Shown here one piece after another: positions 33,600 to 41,759 of a stretch of 64,000 bases of DNA. Position 1 is the stretch's first letter. Each line of letters starts with the position of its first letter. The stretch spans positions 310,001 through 374,000 of the forward strand of contig JAETOO010000001.1 of assembly GCA_021771715.1 (NCBI GenBank). Reading direction: 5' to 3'. Both the position numbers and the translations under genes were made by a program. The DNA comes from Oscillospiraceae bacterium (lineage in GTDB: Bacteria; Bacillota; Clostridia; Lachnospirales; Lachnospiraceae). The notes beneath the pieces were generated by a model. That model ran no database searches. It had not been told where the DNA came from and saw only the letters and a list, made by a program, of their open reading frames with translations.

Positions 33600-35378
33600 T
33601 CAGATCTCAAACTGGCTCTCATACAGTTTGTAATACGCGCCTTTCCTGGCCATCAGGGATTCGTGGTTGCCGGACTCGACGATGCCGTGGGCGTCGATGT
33701 AGAAGATGCGGTCGGCGTTGCGGATCGTGGAGAGGCGGTGGGCGATGATGAACGAGGTGCGGCCCTTGATCAGCGCCTCGATGCCCTCCTGCACCATACG
33801 CTCCGTGTGCGTGTCAATGCTTGAGGTCGCCTCGTCGAGGATCAGGATCCGCGGGTCGGAGACCATTGTGCGGGCAAAGGCGAGCAGCTGGCGCTGGCCG
33901 ATCGAGAGCTGGCCGCTGCGCTCGCTGATCTCGGTGTCGTAGCCCTTCTCCATCTTCATGATGAACTCATGCGCGTTGACGGCCTTTGCCGCCGCGATCA
34001 TCTCCTCCTCCGTCGCGTCACTTCTCCCGTAGCAGATGTTTTCCCGCACCGTCCCCGTGAAGAGAAACGTATCCTGCGTCATGACTCCCATCTGGCTGCG
34101 CAGGCTCCGAAGTGTCACTCCCTGCAGATCGTTTCCGTCGATCCGGATATGGCCTGCGGTGACATCGTAGAAACGGCTGATCAGATTGACAATCGTCGTC
34201 TTGCCCGCCCCGGTCGGCCCGACCAGCGCGATCGTCTCGCCGGGCTGCGCCGTAAAGCTGACATCCTCGAGCACTAGCCGGTCCGGCTCATCCGTGTACG
34301 CAAAATCCACATGGTCAAACTGAACCTCGCCCTTGATCTGCGGAAGCTCGGTCGCCCCCTCGCGGTCGGCGATCTCCGACGGCGTGTCGAGGATGTCAAA
34401 GATCCGCTCCGCAGCCGAGATATTCGTCACAATCTTGTTGTAGAAGCTCGCGAGGTTCCGGATCGGGTTCCAGAACATTCCCAGATACGAAGAGAAGGCC
34501 AGAAACGTACCCACGCCGATTTTGTCCGCTCCGACAATCTCGATCCCGATAAAATACAGCAGGAAGCCCCCGACTCCCCAGGTGATCTCAACCAGCGCCC
34601 CGAACAGATCCTCCACCCGGACGGCATCGATAAAGCTCTGCGAAAATTCTTCCGCGCAGACATTAAAATCACTCTGCTTTTCCTGCTCCGCCGCAAAGCT
34701 CTGCACGATGCGGATCCCGGAAAAGTCCTCATGGATGAACGCGTTCAGGTTCGAATTTTTCTTTCTGTGAACCTGCCAGAGGCGGTGCGCCTTGAACTGG
34801 ATCAAAAACATGAACAGCGCGAGCACCGGCACCATCAGGAGTGTCGCCAGCGCGAGCTGCCAGTTTTTCAACAGCATGATCGTCGCCACTCCGATCAGGA
34901 GCAGCAGATCCGGCAGAAGCTTCGTCACGCTCTCCGAGTACACGTCCCGCAGCGAGTTGACATCCCCGACAACACGTGCCAGGATCTTGCCGGTGGGCCG
35001 GCTGTCGAAGAAATGAAAGCTCAGCGTCTGGATGTGGGAGTAGAGCTGATGGCGAATCGTCAGCAGAATCTGATTCGTCGCCTCCTCCATGACAATCATA
35101 TAGTTTCTTGTGCATATCGCGTATGCACTGTACACGATCAGCGCCAGCACAGCCAGCCGCGCCAGACCGCGTATATCAGAATTTGCAACATAGACATCGA
35201 CCGCCCGCTCGATCATCAGCGGGCCGGCAAGTGTCGCAGCGAGCGTGACCAGGATCAGGGCTGACACGAGTGCAAGCGTCTTCTTGTAGGATAAGAGATA
35301 GCTGTACATCCAGATCAGGGTGTCCTTCTTCGATACCTCGCGCTGCAATTCATCTTGTCTAGCTGAATTGACAGACAT
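33600..35378 (-). CDS. ABC exporter half-transporter, canonical subunit
   Basis: A 592-residue membrane/ATPase fusion. Six membrane helices fill about 30-320, then the ATPase domain has Walker A GPTGAGKTT, signature LSIGQRQ (G to I), Walker B ILILDEATSSIDT with the catalytic Glu, and the H-loop IIAHRLSTIRNAD. It pairs with the 573-residue gene 15 nt upstream as a heterodimeric exporter of the BmrCD/TM287-288 kind. Likely substrates are drugs, lipids or peptides, not decided here. Confidence 0.92.
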   Translation of the reverse strand: MSVNSARQDELQREVSKKDTLIWMYSYLLSYKKTLALVSALILVTLAATLAGPLMIERAVDVYVANSDIRGLARLAVLALIVYSAYAICTRNYMIVMEEATNQILLTIRHQLYSHIQTLSFHFFDSRPTGKILARVVGDVNSLRDVYSESVTKLLPDLLLLIGVATIMLLKNWQLALATLLMVPVLALFMFLIQFKAHRLWQVHRKKNSNLNAFIHEDFSGIRIVQSFAAEQEKQSDFNVCAEEFSQSFIDAVRVEDLFGALVEITWGVGGFLLYFIGIEIVGADKIGVGTFLAFSSYLGMFWNPIRNLASFYNKIVTNISAAERIFDILDTPSEIADREGATELPQIKGEVQFDHVDFAYTDEPDRLVLEDVSFTAQPGETIALVGPTGAGKTTIVNLISRFYDVTAGHIRIDGNDLQGVTLRSLRSQMGVMTQDTFLFTGTVRENICYGRSDATEEEMIAAAKAVNAHEFIMKMEKGYDTEISERSGQLSIGQRQLLAFARTMVSDPRILILDEATSSIDTHTERMVQEGIEALIKGRTSFIIAHRLSTIRNADRIFYIDAHGIVESGNHESLMARKGAYYKLYESQFEI

Positions 35379-35393
35379 AATAACTCTTCCTTT

Positions 35394-37115
35394 CTATTTT
35401 TCCCCGTTGGGGTTAAGCTGTACACACCAAGTCTCGTAGTATCTTTGATGCAGCTTCATCAGTTCCTCATGTGTCCCGCGCTCGGCGATGGTGTTGTGGT
35501 CGAGGACGATGATTTCGTCTGCGTTGCGCACGGCGGAGATGCGGTGGGCGATGATGATTTTGGTCAGGCCCATGACCTCGCGCAGGCTTCCCTGGATTTT
35601 CTTCTCTGTCTCCATGTCGAGGGCGGAGGTCGCGTCGTCGAGGATCAGCACCGGGGCCTCCTTTGCGATGGCGCGCGCGATGCTGATGCGCTGCTTCTGT
35701 CCGCCGGACAGGCCGACTCCGCGCTCTCCGATCACCGTGTCATATTTTTCCCCGAGCCCCTCGATGAAGCCCGACGCCCCGGCAACGGTCGCCGCCCACT
35801 CCACCGTTCTGCGGTCGGTCAGATCCCGCTTGCCTGTGCGGACATTTTCTGCGACCGAATCCGAGAACAGAAAGACCTCCTGCATCACGACCGACATCGC
35901 CGCCCGCAGCTGGGCGAGCGGGATCTCGCGGATGTCAACCCCGTCGAGCAGGATCCGCCCGGAAGTCACATCGTAGAACCGCTGCAGCAAATTTACAATC
36001 GTCGTCTTTCCGGTCCCGGTCATTCCCATGATGCCAAGCGTGTGCCCCGGCTCGATCCGGAAGCTGACGTCGCGCAGGATCTCGTGTCCGTCGCGCACCA
36101 GCCCGACGTGGTCAAATTCAATCTCTCCTCTGATCTGACCCAGCGCCTCCGCCTGCGGATCATCCGCAATCTGCGGCGTCTCGTGGACGACCTTCTGGAT
36201 CTTTTTCCACGATGCAAACGCCGACGCCGTGTCATTGCTCAGCCATCCGAGAATCTCCATCGGCCAGATGACATTGTTCGCATACTCCGAAAATGCGCCG
36301 AGGTCTCCGAGCGTCATCCGGCCGCTGATCACGAGCAGGCCGCCTACGATCACGACCGCCAGCAGCATCATCTTTCCCAGGAAGGAAATCACCGGCTGGT
36401 GGTTCGCGAGCAGCTTCGCCTGCCGCATATTCAGCTGATAGAATCTCCGGTTGTGTCCGCTGAACTTCTCAATCTCGTAATTCTCGCGCGCAAATGCCTT
36501 GACGGCGCGGACGCCGGAGATGCACTCCTGCGCGACCGTGTTCAGCTTCGCCGTCTCCTCGCTGATCTCGTCGTAAACCGTGCCGAGCTTGTTCTCCATC
36601 CGCACCGCACAGAAGCCGATCACCGGCAGGACCGCGAGCGGCACCAGCGTCAGCCACGGATTCAGCCGGAACATGAACGTCAGCACGAAAATCGTGTGAA
36701 TCAGCGCCTCGATCGCCAGGCTTCCGATAAAGCCGAGCACCTGCCAGACGCGGTCGACATCCTCCTTCACGCGCGTCATCAGCTCGCCCGTATTGTGGCG
36801 GTCAAAAAAATCCATCGAGAGCGTCTGGATGTGGCGAAACAGATCCTTTCGCATGTCCGTCCCGATCAGCGCTCCGACGCGGTCAAACGTAAATTCCTTC
36901 AGGTAGCACAGCACGGCTCTGCCAAACCCGATCCCGAGCACGCCGAGCAGCAGCCGCATCAGAAGATTCATCTGCCCGCCGACAATCACATCGTCGATGA
37001 TGCGCTTTGTGATCTGCGGCGTCATCATGTCCAGCCCGATCGCGGCCACCATACATACCGTCCCAAGCAGGTACAGGTGCCAGTAGCGCACCATGTACGT
37101 TTTCAGTTTCTTCAT
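35394..37115 (-). CDS. ABC exporter half-transporter, degenerate-site subunit
   Basis: A 573-residue partner. Six helices occupy about 15-300. Walker A is GMTGTGKTT, the signature LSGGQKQR is perfect, and Walker B reads VLILDDATSALDM, where Asp replaces the catalytic Glu. This asymmetry is known from heterodimeric exporters, in which only one ATP site is active. GGAAGGGGGAGAAG precedes the ATG. Confidence 0.92.
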   Translation of the reverse strand: MKKLKTYMVRYWHLYLLGTVCMVAAIGLDMMTPQITKRIIDDVIVGGQMNLLMRLLLGVLGIGFGRAVLCYLKEFTFDRVGALIGTDMRKDLFRHIQTLSMDFFDRHNTGELMTRVKEDVDRVWQVLGFIGSLAIEALIHTIFVLTFMFRLNPWLTLVPLAVLPVIGFCAVRMENKLGTVYDEISEETAKLNTVAQECISGVRAVKAFARENYEIEKFSGHNRRFYQLNMRQAKLLANHQPVISFLGKMMLLAVVIVGGLLVISGRMTLGDLGAFSEYANNVIWPMEILGWLSNDTASAFASWKKIQKVVHETPQIADDPQAEALGQIRGEIEFDHVGLVRDGHEILRDVSFRIEPGHTLGIMGMTGTGKTTIVNLLQRFYDVTSGRILLDGVDIREIPLAQLRAAMSVVMQEVFLFSDSVAENVRTGKRDLTDRRTVEWAATVAGASGFIEGLGEKYDTVIGERGVGLSGGQKQRISIARAIAKEAPVLILDDATSALDMETEKKIQGSLREVMGLTKIIIAHRISAVRNADEIIVLDHNTIAERGTHEELMKLHQRYYETWCVQLNPNGEK

Positions 37116-37524
37116 TCTTCTCCCCCTTCCGGCAAAGTGCGGTCACCCGGTTCGTCCCGGCATGCGCCTCTGCCATTTTCTTTCTCTGATCCGCCGGTCG
37201 CCCACGTCTCCCGGAACGCCGACGTCTCAGTTGATTGTCCTCTCCCTCGCAGGGCTCCTGTTTTAGCTGCAATCATACTCCCTGTGCAAATCATCCACTT
37301 TTACAAAGTAAAGTTCCCGCCGTAAACATGGCTGCACGGAACGTTCTGTGCCATAGTTCCTATGGCACGAAAAACGGCCGCTGTCCGGTGATCTCTCACC
37401 ATCCGGCTGCCGCGTCTGACGAACTGCATTGCCCTTCCCGATCTCTTATGGAAGAAGCCGGCGCCTGTCCCTTCCGCCAGGGCCGTCTGCCTTTTGGCAG
37501 CGCCCGCTCCCTCGGTCGAGGCAC
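37116..37524. other. Intergenic leader of the ABC exporter, no gene recognised
   Basis: About 400 nt between the exporter start and the terminator of the 29-codon gene. Open frames on both strands (for example 37235-37567 forward) lack ribosome-binding sites and resemble nothing I know. No clear promoter for the exporter was found. Confidence 0.4.
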
Positions 37525-37551
37525 AAAAAAACGCAGTCCGTACAGACTGCG
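37525..37551 (-). terminator. Terminator of the 29-codon gene
   Basis: On the minus strand CGCAGTC-tgtacg-GACTGCG is followed by TTTTTTT. Textbook intrinsic terminator, 32 nt after the small ORF's stop. Confidence 0.9.
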
Positions 37552-37582
37552 GCACAAAACAGGATAGAAATCATCCGGGTAC

Positions 37583-37672
37583 TCAACCCGTGATCTTCCG
37601 TGCGAGGCAGACTGTCTTCGTGTAATCGGTTGTTCTGATAGATCCCTTAATGACCAAATTTCTTACTGACAT
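37583..37672 (-). CDS. Unrecognised 29-residue basic small protein
   Basis: The frame reads MSVRNLVIKGSIRTTDYTK and ends LARKITG. It has five Lys/Arg in the first 19 residues plus two in the tail, one cysteine, and no obvious membrane helix. Support is in the signals: a near-perfect promoter (37745-37773), a strong AAGGAGG seven to eight bases before the ATG, and a perfect terminator right after it, with no other gene in this transcript. A hairpin (CGTTGTC...GACAACG) sits in its leader. I do not recognise the product. It could be a small regulatory or ribosome-associated protein, a signalling peptide, or the leader of an RNA. Confidence 0.7.
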   Translation of the reverse strand: MSVRNLVIKGSIRTTDYTKTVCLARKITG

Positions 37673-37744
37673 CTTGCTGCCTCCTTCTCAAATTATTCTG
37701 CTTCGTTGTCCTGGTCTTACGACAACGGTGCAGTGCTGTTATTT

Positions 37745-37773
37745 ATAGTAACCGGATTCTTTTTCCATGTCAA
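37745..37773 (-). promoter_or_regulatory. Consensus sigma-A promoter of the 29-codon gene
   Basis: On the minus strand TTGACA (37768-37773), a 17-nt spacer, and TACTAT (37745-37750). About 75 nt upstream of the small ORF. Confidence 0.85.
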
Positions 37774-37883
37774 GAAATTTTTTTCTTTTTTCAGTTACAA
37801 CTCAGGTACAACTTCCATCTGGACGCCGCATCTGAAACGTGCTAGTATCGACTTATTACTATACACAGAAGGGAAGGATTCTG

Positions 37884-38498
37884 ATGAACGTATCAAAAAA
37901 ACTTGTCTCCTGCATGTTAGGCGTCGCTCTGGTGTGTCAGCCGATTTTTTTTAACGGCGCGGACTCTTTGTCGATGGTAGCGGAAGCGCATTCGAGCCAT
38001 CACGCAGACAGCCATCACAGCGGCAGCTCCGCAGGCAGTTATGATCCCTACTATTACTGCAATGGACACGAAGCGCATTTACATGACGGAGGTGTGTGCC
38101 CGTACGCTGACAGTTCCGATTCTTATTATTACTGCGATGGACACGAGGCGCACCTGCATGACGGAGGTGTGTGTCCGTACGCTTCCACGGTAAGTACCGA
38201 TCCGGAAGCCTACGCGGGCGGGGCCGCACAGGACGCCGTGTCCTCCCGGAACAGCGTCCTGGATACGTCTGGCAAGTCTGTCGAGCTGAGCACCGGCGAT
38301 ACGATCGCTCTGTCCAGAGATCTGATCCGCATCGTCCAGGACACCTTGAACCAGAAGGGGTATGACTGCGGAGATCCTGACGGAATGGTCGGGGCAAAGA
38401 CAAAAGAAGCCATCGCCGACTACCTGGCGGAAGCGGATGACGCGGATACGGACTCCCTGATTATCGCTATGGTTGCGAAAGGATTAGGGCTCCAGTAA
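37884..38498 (+). CDS. Exported protein with YHYH-like repeats and a peptidoglycan-binding domain
   Basis: A protein of 204 residues. Signal sequence about 1-35 (SKKLVSCMLGVALVCQPIFF); a His/Ser-rich stretch 36-55; two 25-residue repeats with YYYCNGHEAHLHDGGVCPY (56-74) and its near-copy (81-99), a Cys/His pattern known from YHYH-type exported proteins and probably metal-binding; then IRIVQDTLNQKGYDCGDPDG and GAKTKEAIADYL, the fold of PG_binding_1. It would sit in the cell wall. The start at 37884 has GGGAAGG; earlier in-frame ATGs have none. Confidence 0.75.
   Translation: MNVSKKLVSCMLGVALVCQPIFFNGADSLSMVAEAHSSHHADSHHSGSSAGSYDPYYYCNGHEAHLHDGGVCPYADSSDSYYYCDGHEAHLHDGGVCPYASTVSTDPEAYAGGAAQDAVSSRNSVLDTSGKSVELSTGDTIALSRDLIRIVQDTLNQKGYDCGDPDGMVGAKTKEAIADYLAEADDADTDSLIIAMVAKGLGLQ
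38049..38183. repeat. 75-nt in-gene repeat (two copies)
   Basis: Codes for the two Cys/His repeats of the exported protein, with a unit of 25 residues. The copies differ at few positions (Asn/Asp after the first Cys). Confidence 0.85.
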
Positions 38499-38689
38499 GC
38501 CACGTCGTCATGATCGGGCAGTGTTGTGCGTGTACTGTGATCCCCGATAGGAGAACTGCCTGCCGACGCCGCAGTGATATCCTGGACGGCAGCGGCAGCA
38601 AGCTCCTGACCGTATGTGGGTGCGTCCGGTCAGATTTATGATAACGCGCCCTCGTCCGGACAGCAAGCCTCAGACAGTATACGGATGCG

Positions 38690-39448
38690 TCAGCGACCGT
38701 CCATCAGCTGCACGGCATGTTCGAGCCCTTTTGCCGGGTCATCCTTCGGAAAATACTCCAGACCGATATAGCCGTCATAACCGGTCTCCCGGATGGCCCG
38801 GAATATGCTCCGGTAATCCACCTCGGAATCGTACAGCTCATGCCGCCCCGGATTTCCGGCCGCGTGAAAGTGCCCGATACAGGGAAGGTACTCCCGGATC
38901 CTGCGGATCAGGTCGCCCTCGGTGATCTGCTGGTGGTAGATATCAAAGAGCAGCTTCACGTGCTCAGACCCGACCTCCCGCACGATCTCTGCCGCCTCGT
39001 CGGAGCTTGACAGGTAGTAGCCCGCGTGATCCACCCGCACATTTAAGGGCTCCACCACGAGCACGCTGTCCGCCTCCTCGAGGTACGGGACACAGGCGCG
39101 CAGCCCCTCGACCAAACTCGCGTGCTGTTCCTCTCTCGCGATCGGCAGCTCATTCCCCGTCTGCGTGATGATCCGCCGGCACCCGAGCCGGCCGGCCACC
39201 TCGAGCGTCCTCCTCAGGGACTCCACATACGCTTCGCGCTGCCGCGCGTCCACGAGGCTGACAAAGCCGGTGCACAGCGCCGCGACCTCGACGCCGGTCT
39301 CCTCCCGGAGACGCCCCAGCTCCCCCAAATCCTTGTCCTCCCAGCCCCAGAACTCTATCGCGGAAATCCCGAGCTGTCTCACCCTCTTCGCCGACGCGGT
39401 CAGGGACTCTCCCTGAAATACGGCATCGGTACACACGGAAAGCTTCAT
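38690..39448 (-). CDS. Hydroxypyruvate isomerase-like TIM-barrel protein
   Basis: A 252-residue xylose-isomerase-like TIM barrel (AP endonuclease 2 family). VVEPLNVRVDH, LLFDIYHQQITEGDLIRRI and the metal-site region HFHAAGNPGRHELYDSEVDY follow the Hyi/OtnI pattern. VEP-Glu, the Asp of FDIYH and the His of GHFHAA would bind the metal. AAAGGAG precedes the ATG at 39448. It lies downstream of GH127 in the same direction, with a hairpin in between, so the two may not share a transcript. Confidence 0.85.
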   Translation of the reverse strand: MKLSVCTDAVFQGESLTASAKRVRQLGISAIEFWGWEDKDLGELGRLREETGVEVAALCTGFVSLVDARQREAYVESLRRTLEVAGRLGCRRIITQTGNELPIAREEQHASLVEGLRACVPYLEEADSVLVVEPLNVRVDHAGYYLSSSDEAAEIVREVGSEHVKLLFDIYHQQITEGDLIRRIREYLPCIGHFHAAGNPGRHELYDSEVDYRSIFRAIRETGYDGYIGLEYFPKDDPAKGLEHAVQLMDGR

Positions 39449-39765
39449 CGTGTACGCTCCTTTCTTCTTTCCTGACGGGCTGTCGTCGTCAGAAAACACA
39501 TTTATAATAAATTGCCGATGGTGTGGGGTATAAATGATTCGGTTCGTAAATGATTGCCACTTGCTATACAGGTGGGATATAAATAGTATAGTTCGTAGAA
39601 ATAAATCTCTGCCAGCCTTGGCGGGGCGAAAGCTGGAGGAAGAACTGACAGAACACCGGGAATGCCGATAGATGCGCATTTCCGGTGTTCTAATTATAAC
39701 TGTCAGAGTTTTCGAACGCTCAGGGCAAATGCTCCCGGCGCATCCGACCGTATGATTCTATGTGC
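39449..39765. other. Intergenic region with near-repeated AT-rich blocks
   Basis: Between GH127 and the Hyi-like gene. Two similar blocks (ATAAATGATTCGGTTCGTA at about 39530 and ATAAATAGTATAGTTCGTAG at about 39583) are 50 nt apart, which might be operators of the Hyi-like gene. No ORF. Confidence 0.4.
39651..39690. terminator. Hairpin downstream of GH127
   Basis: GAACACCGG...CCGGTGTTC with further inner pairing (AATGC/GCATT). No long T-run on the minus strand, so a terminator is likely but not certain. Confidence 0.55.
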
Positions 39766-41709
39766 TCAGATCCGCACCCACACCAGCATCTCTCCGACCT
39801 TGCGGTTCGTCCATGCGTAGTACGGAATGAATTTCAGCGTCTGCTCGGTGAAGGTCCTGCCGCTGTACGGGCGGTACAGCGTCTCCTCGCCCCAGTTCTC
39901 CTCGGAAAGCCGCAGTCCCTGCGTCGTCAGCGTCACGACGCCCTTGAGCAGCTCCGGCTCGTACGCGACCTCGAACTCGGGGTGTTCCCTGAGGTACAGC
40001 TCCTGCAGCTGTCCGCCGTTGTCCACCTCTTCCAGGCAGTACACGACCGGCCCGCGCATCACCGCCACCTTGCCGATATCCTCGCGCACGCGCGGGTTTG
40101 CAGCGACCAGCACGACCGGCATCGCCATCGTCACCTGGATCTCGTCGCCGTTTTTCCACACCCGGTCGAGGGATACGTAGCCCTTTTTCCGCTCCGCCTC
40201 CACGACCTCTCCGTTTACCTTTACCCGGAAGTCGTCGCACCAGCCCGGCACGCGGATCGCGTACGCAAACGCGCTGTCGCTCTCATTCTCGATCCGGATC
40301 CGCACCTCGCCGTCCCACGGATAGCGCGTCTCCACATGGATGCGGTTCTCCTTCCCGTCCAGCACGGCTTTCATATCGCCGCCGATGAACAGATTCATGT
40401 ACAGCTCCCTCTCGCTGCACTCGTACGCATAGCCGCCGATCGATGAGAGCAATCGTGCCACATTCGGCGGGCAGCAGGCGCAGCCGAACCACTTCTGGCG
40501 CTCCACCTTCACATGGCGCTTGCGGTAGTCCTTCTCCGACGCCTCCGGCACCGCCTCCAGCGGATTCACATAGAAGAACCGCTTCCCGTCCAGCGACATG
40601 CCGCTGATCACGCCGTTAAACAGCGCGCGCTCCATCACATCCGCATACCGGCTGTCCTTTGTGATCTCAAACATCCGGCGCGCAAAAAAGATCAGGCCGA
40701 TCGCCGCACACGTCTCGGCATAGACGGTATCGTTCGGCAGGTCATAGTCAAACGTAAACGACTCCCCGTACTCCGACGCGCCGATCGCGCCCGTCACATA
40801 CATCTGCTTCTCGGTAATGTTCTTCCAGAGACGCTCGCACGCCGCGAACAGCTCCGCATCCTCGGTCGCGCTGGCTACCTCCGCCATGCCGGTGTACAGA
40901 TAGACCGCACGCACCGCGTGTCCCTGCGCCTTCTCCTGCTCGCGCACCGGGAGGCCCGCCTGGTAATACTGATACTGGAAATAGCTGTCGTGCCAATACC
41001 AGCTGTTCTGGTTCTCCTCCCGCTCCTTTGCGAAATACAGCGGCTGCTGTCCTCTCTGGTCGATGAAATACTTTGCGAGCGCAAGGTGGCGCGGATCCTT
41101 CGTGATCTCGTAGAGCCCTACAAGCGCCATCTCCGCGACCTCGTGTCCCGGATAGCCCGGCTTCTTGCCCTCGCCGATACCGATGTGCTCATACACACAG
41201 TTCACGTAGCCCGCCGCGGTGTCCAGGAACTTCCGCTTCCCGGTCGCCTTGTAGTAGGCAACCGCAGCCTCCACCATGTGTCCCAGGCAGTACAACTCGT
41301 GGTTGTCCGTCAGATTCGTGAAGCGCTTCTCGAGTCCGTTCAGAATATAGTACGTGTCGAGGTAGCCGTCCGGCCGCTGTGCCGCCGCGATCACGTCGAT
41401 CGCCCCGTCCGCCGTCGCCTCCAGCTCCTCATCCGGGTGCCACATCAGGGAGTAAGCGACCGCCTCCAACCATTTGTACGCGTCGCTGTCCTGGAATACC
41501 ATTCCCTCGAATTTCCCCTCCTGCAGCCCTGCGGCCACGCGGAAGTTCTGCATACAGTGGCTGGGCTCCGCCCCCTCGATCCGGTCATTCAGCGCCTCCC
41601 ACTGATACGGGATCACATGGCAGCGCACCAGCTCCATGTACTCCTTCCAGAAGCCGTCCCGGATCTCGATCTGATCCAGCGGCATCATCCTTACTTTTTT
41701 CTCCAGCAT
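39766..41709 (-). CDS. GH127 beta-L-arabinofuranosidase-type hydrolase
   Basis: A 647-residue intracellular enzyme (DUF1680). The zinc/thiolate catalytic set is visible: Glu332 and Cys334 in AETCAAIG, and the Cys412-Cys413 pair in CACCPPNVARLL. In Bifidobacterium HypBA1 the first cysteine of the pair is the nucleophile. DNHELYCLGHMVEAAVAYY and NDRIEGAEPSHCMQNFR also mark the family. AAGGAG stands upstream. The absence of a signal peptide implies action on imported arabino-oligosaccharides. Confidence 0.93.
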   Translation of the reverse strand: MLEKKVRMMPLDQIEIRDGFWKEYMELVRCHVIPYQWEALNDRIEGAEPSHCMQNFRVAAGLQEGKFEGMVFQDSDAYKWLEAVAYSLMWHPDEELEATADGAIDVIAAAQRPDGYLDTYYILNGLEKRFTNLTDNHELYCLGHMVEAAVAYYKATGKRKFLDTAAGYVNCVYEHIGIGEGKKPGYPGHEVAEMALVGLYEITKDPRHLALAKYFIDQRGQQPLYFAKEREENQNSWYWHDSYFQYQYYQAGLPVREQEKAQGHAVRAVYLYTGMAEVASATEDAELFAACERLWKNITEKQMYVTGAIGASEYGESFTFDYDLPNDTVYAETCAAIGLIFFARRMFEITKDSRYADVMERALFNGVISGMSLDGKRFFYVNPLEAVPEASEKDYRKRHVKVERQKWFGCACCPPNVARLLSSIGGYAYECSERELYMNLFIGGDMKAVLDGKENRIHVETRYPWDGEVRIRIENESDSAFAYAIRVPGWCDDFRVKVNGEVVEAERKKGYVSLDRVWKNGDEIQVTMAMPVVLVAANPRVREDIGKVAVMRGPVVYCLEEVDNGGQLQELYLREHPEFEVAYEPELLKGVVTLTTQGLRLSEENWGEETLYRPYSGRTFTEQTLKFIPYYAWTNRKVGEMLVWVRI

Positions 41710-41759
41710 GTTCTTCTCCTTTCGTCAACACGATGCGGGCGGCCAGCCCTGCCATATCC

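Noticed and set aside
35445-37325. Forward-strand open frame of 626 codons
   Set aside because: A shadow of the ABC exporter subunit, rich in His/Arg/Leu as complements of GC-rich genes are.
37235-37567. Forward ORF of 110 codons upstream of the exported protein
   Set aside because: No ribosome-binding site, no known domain, and it overlaps the terminator of the opposite small gene.
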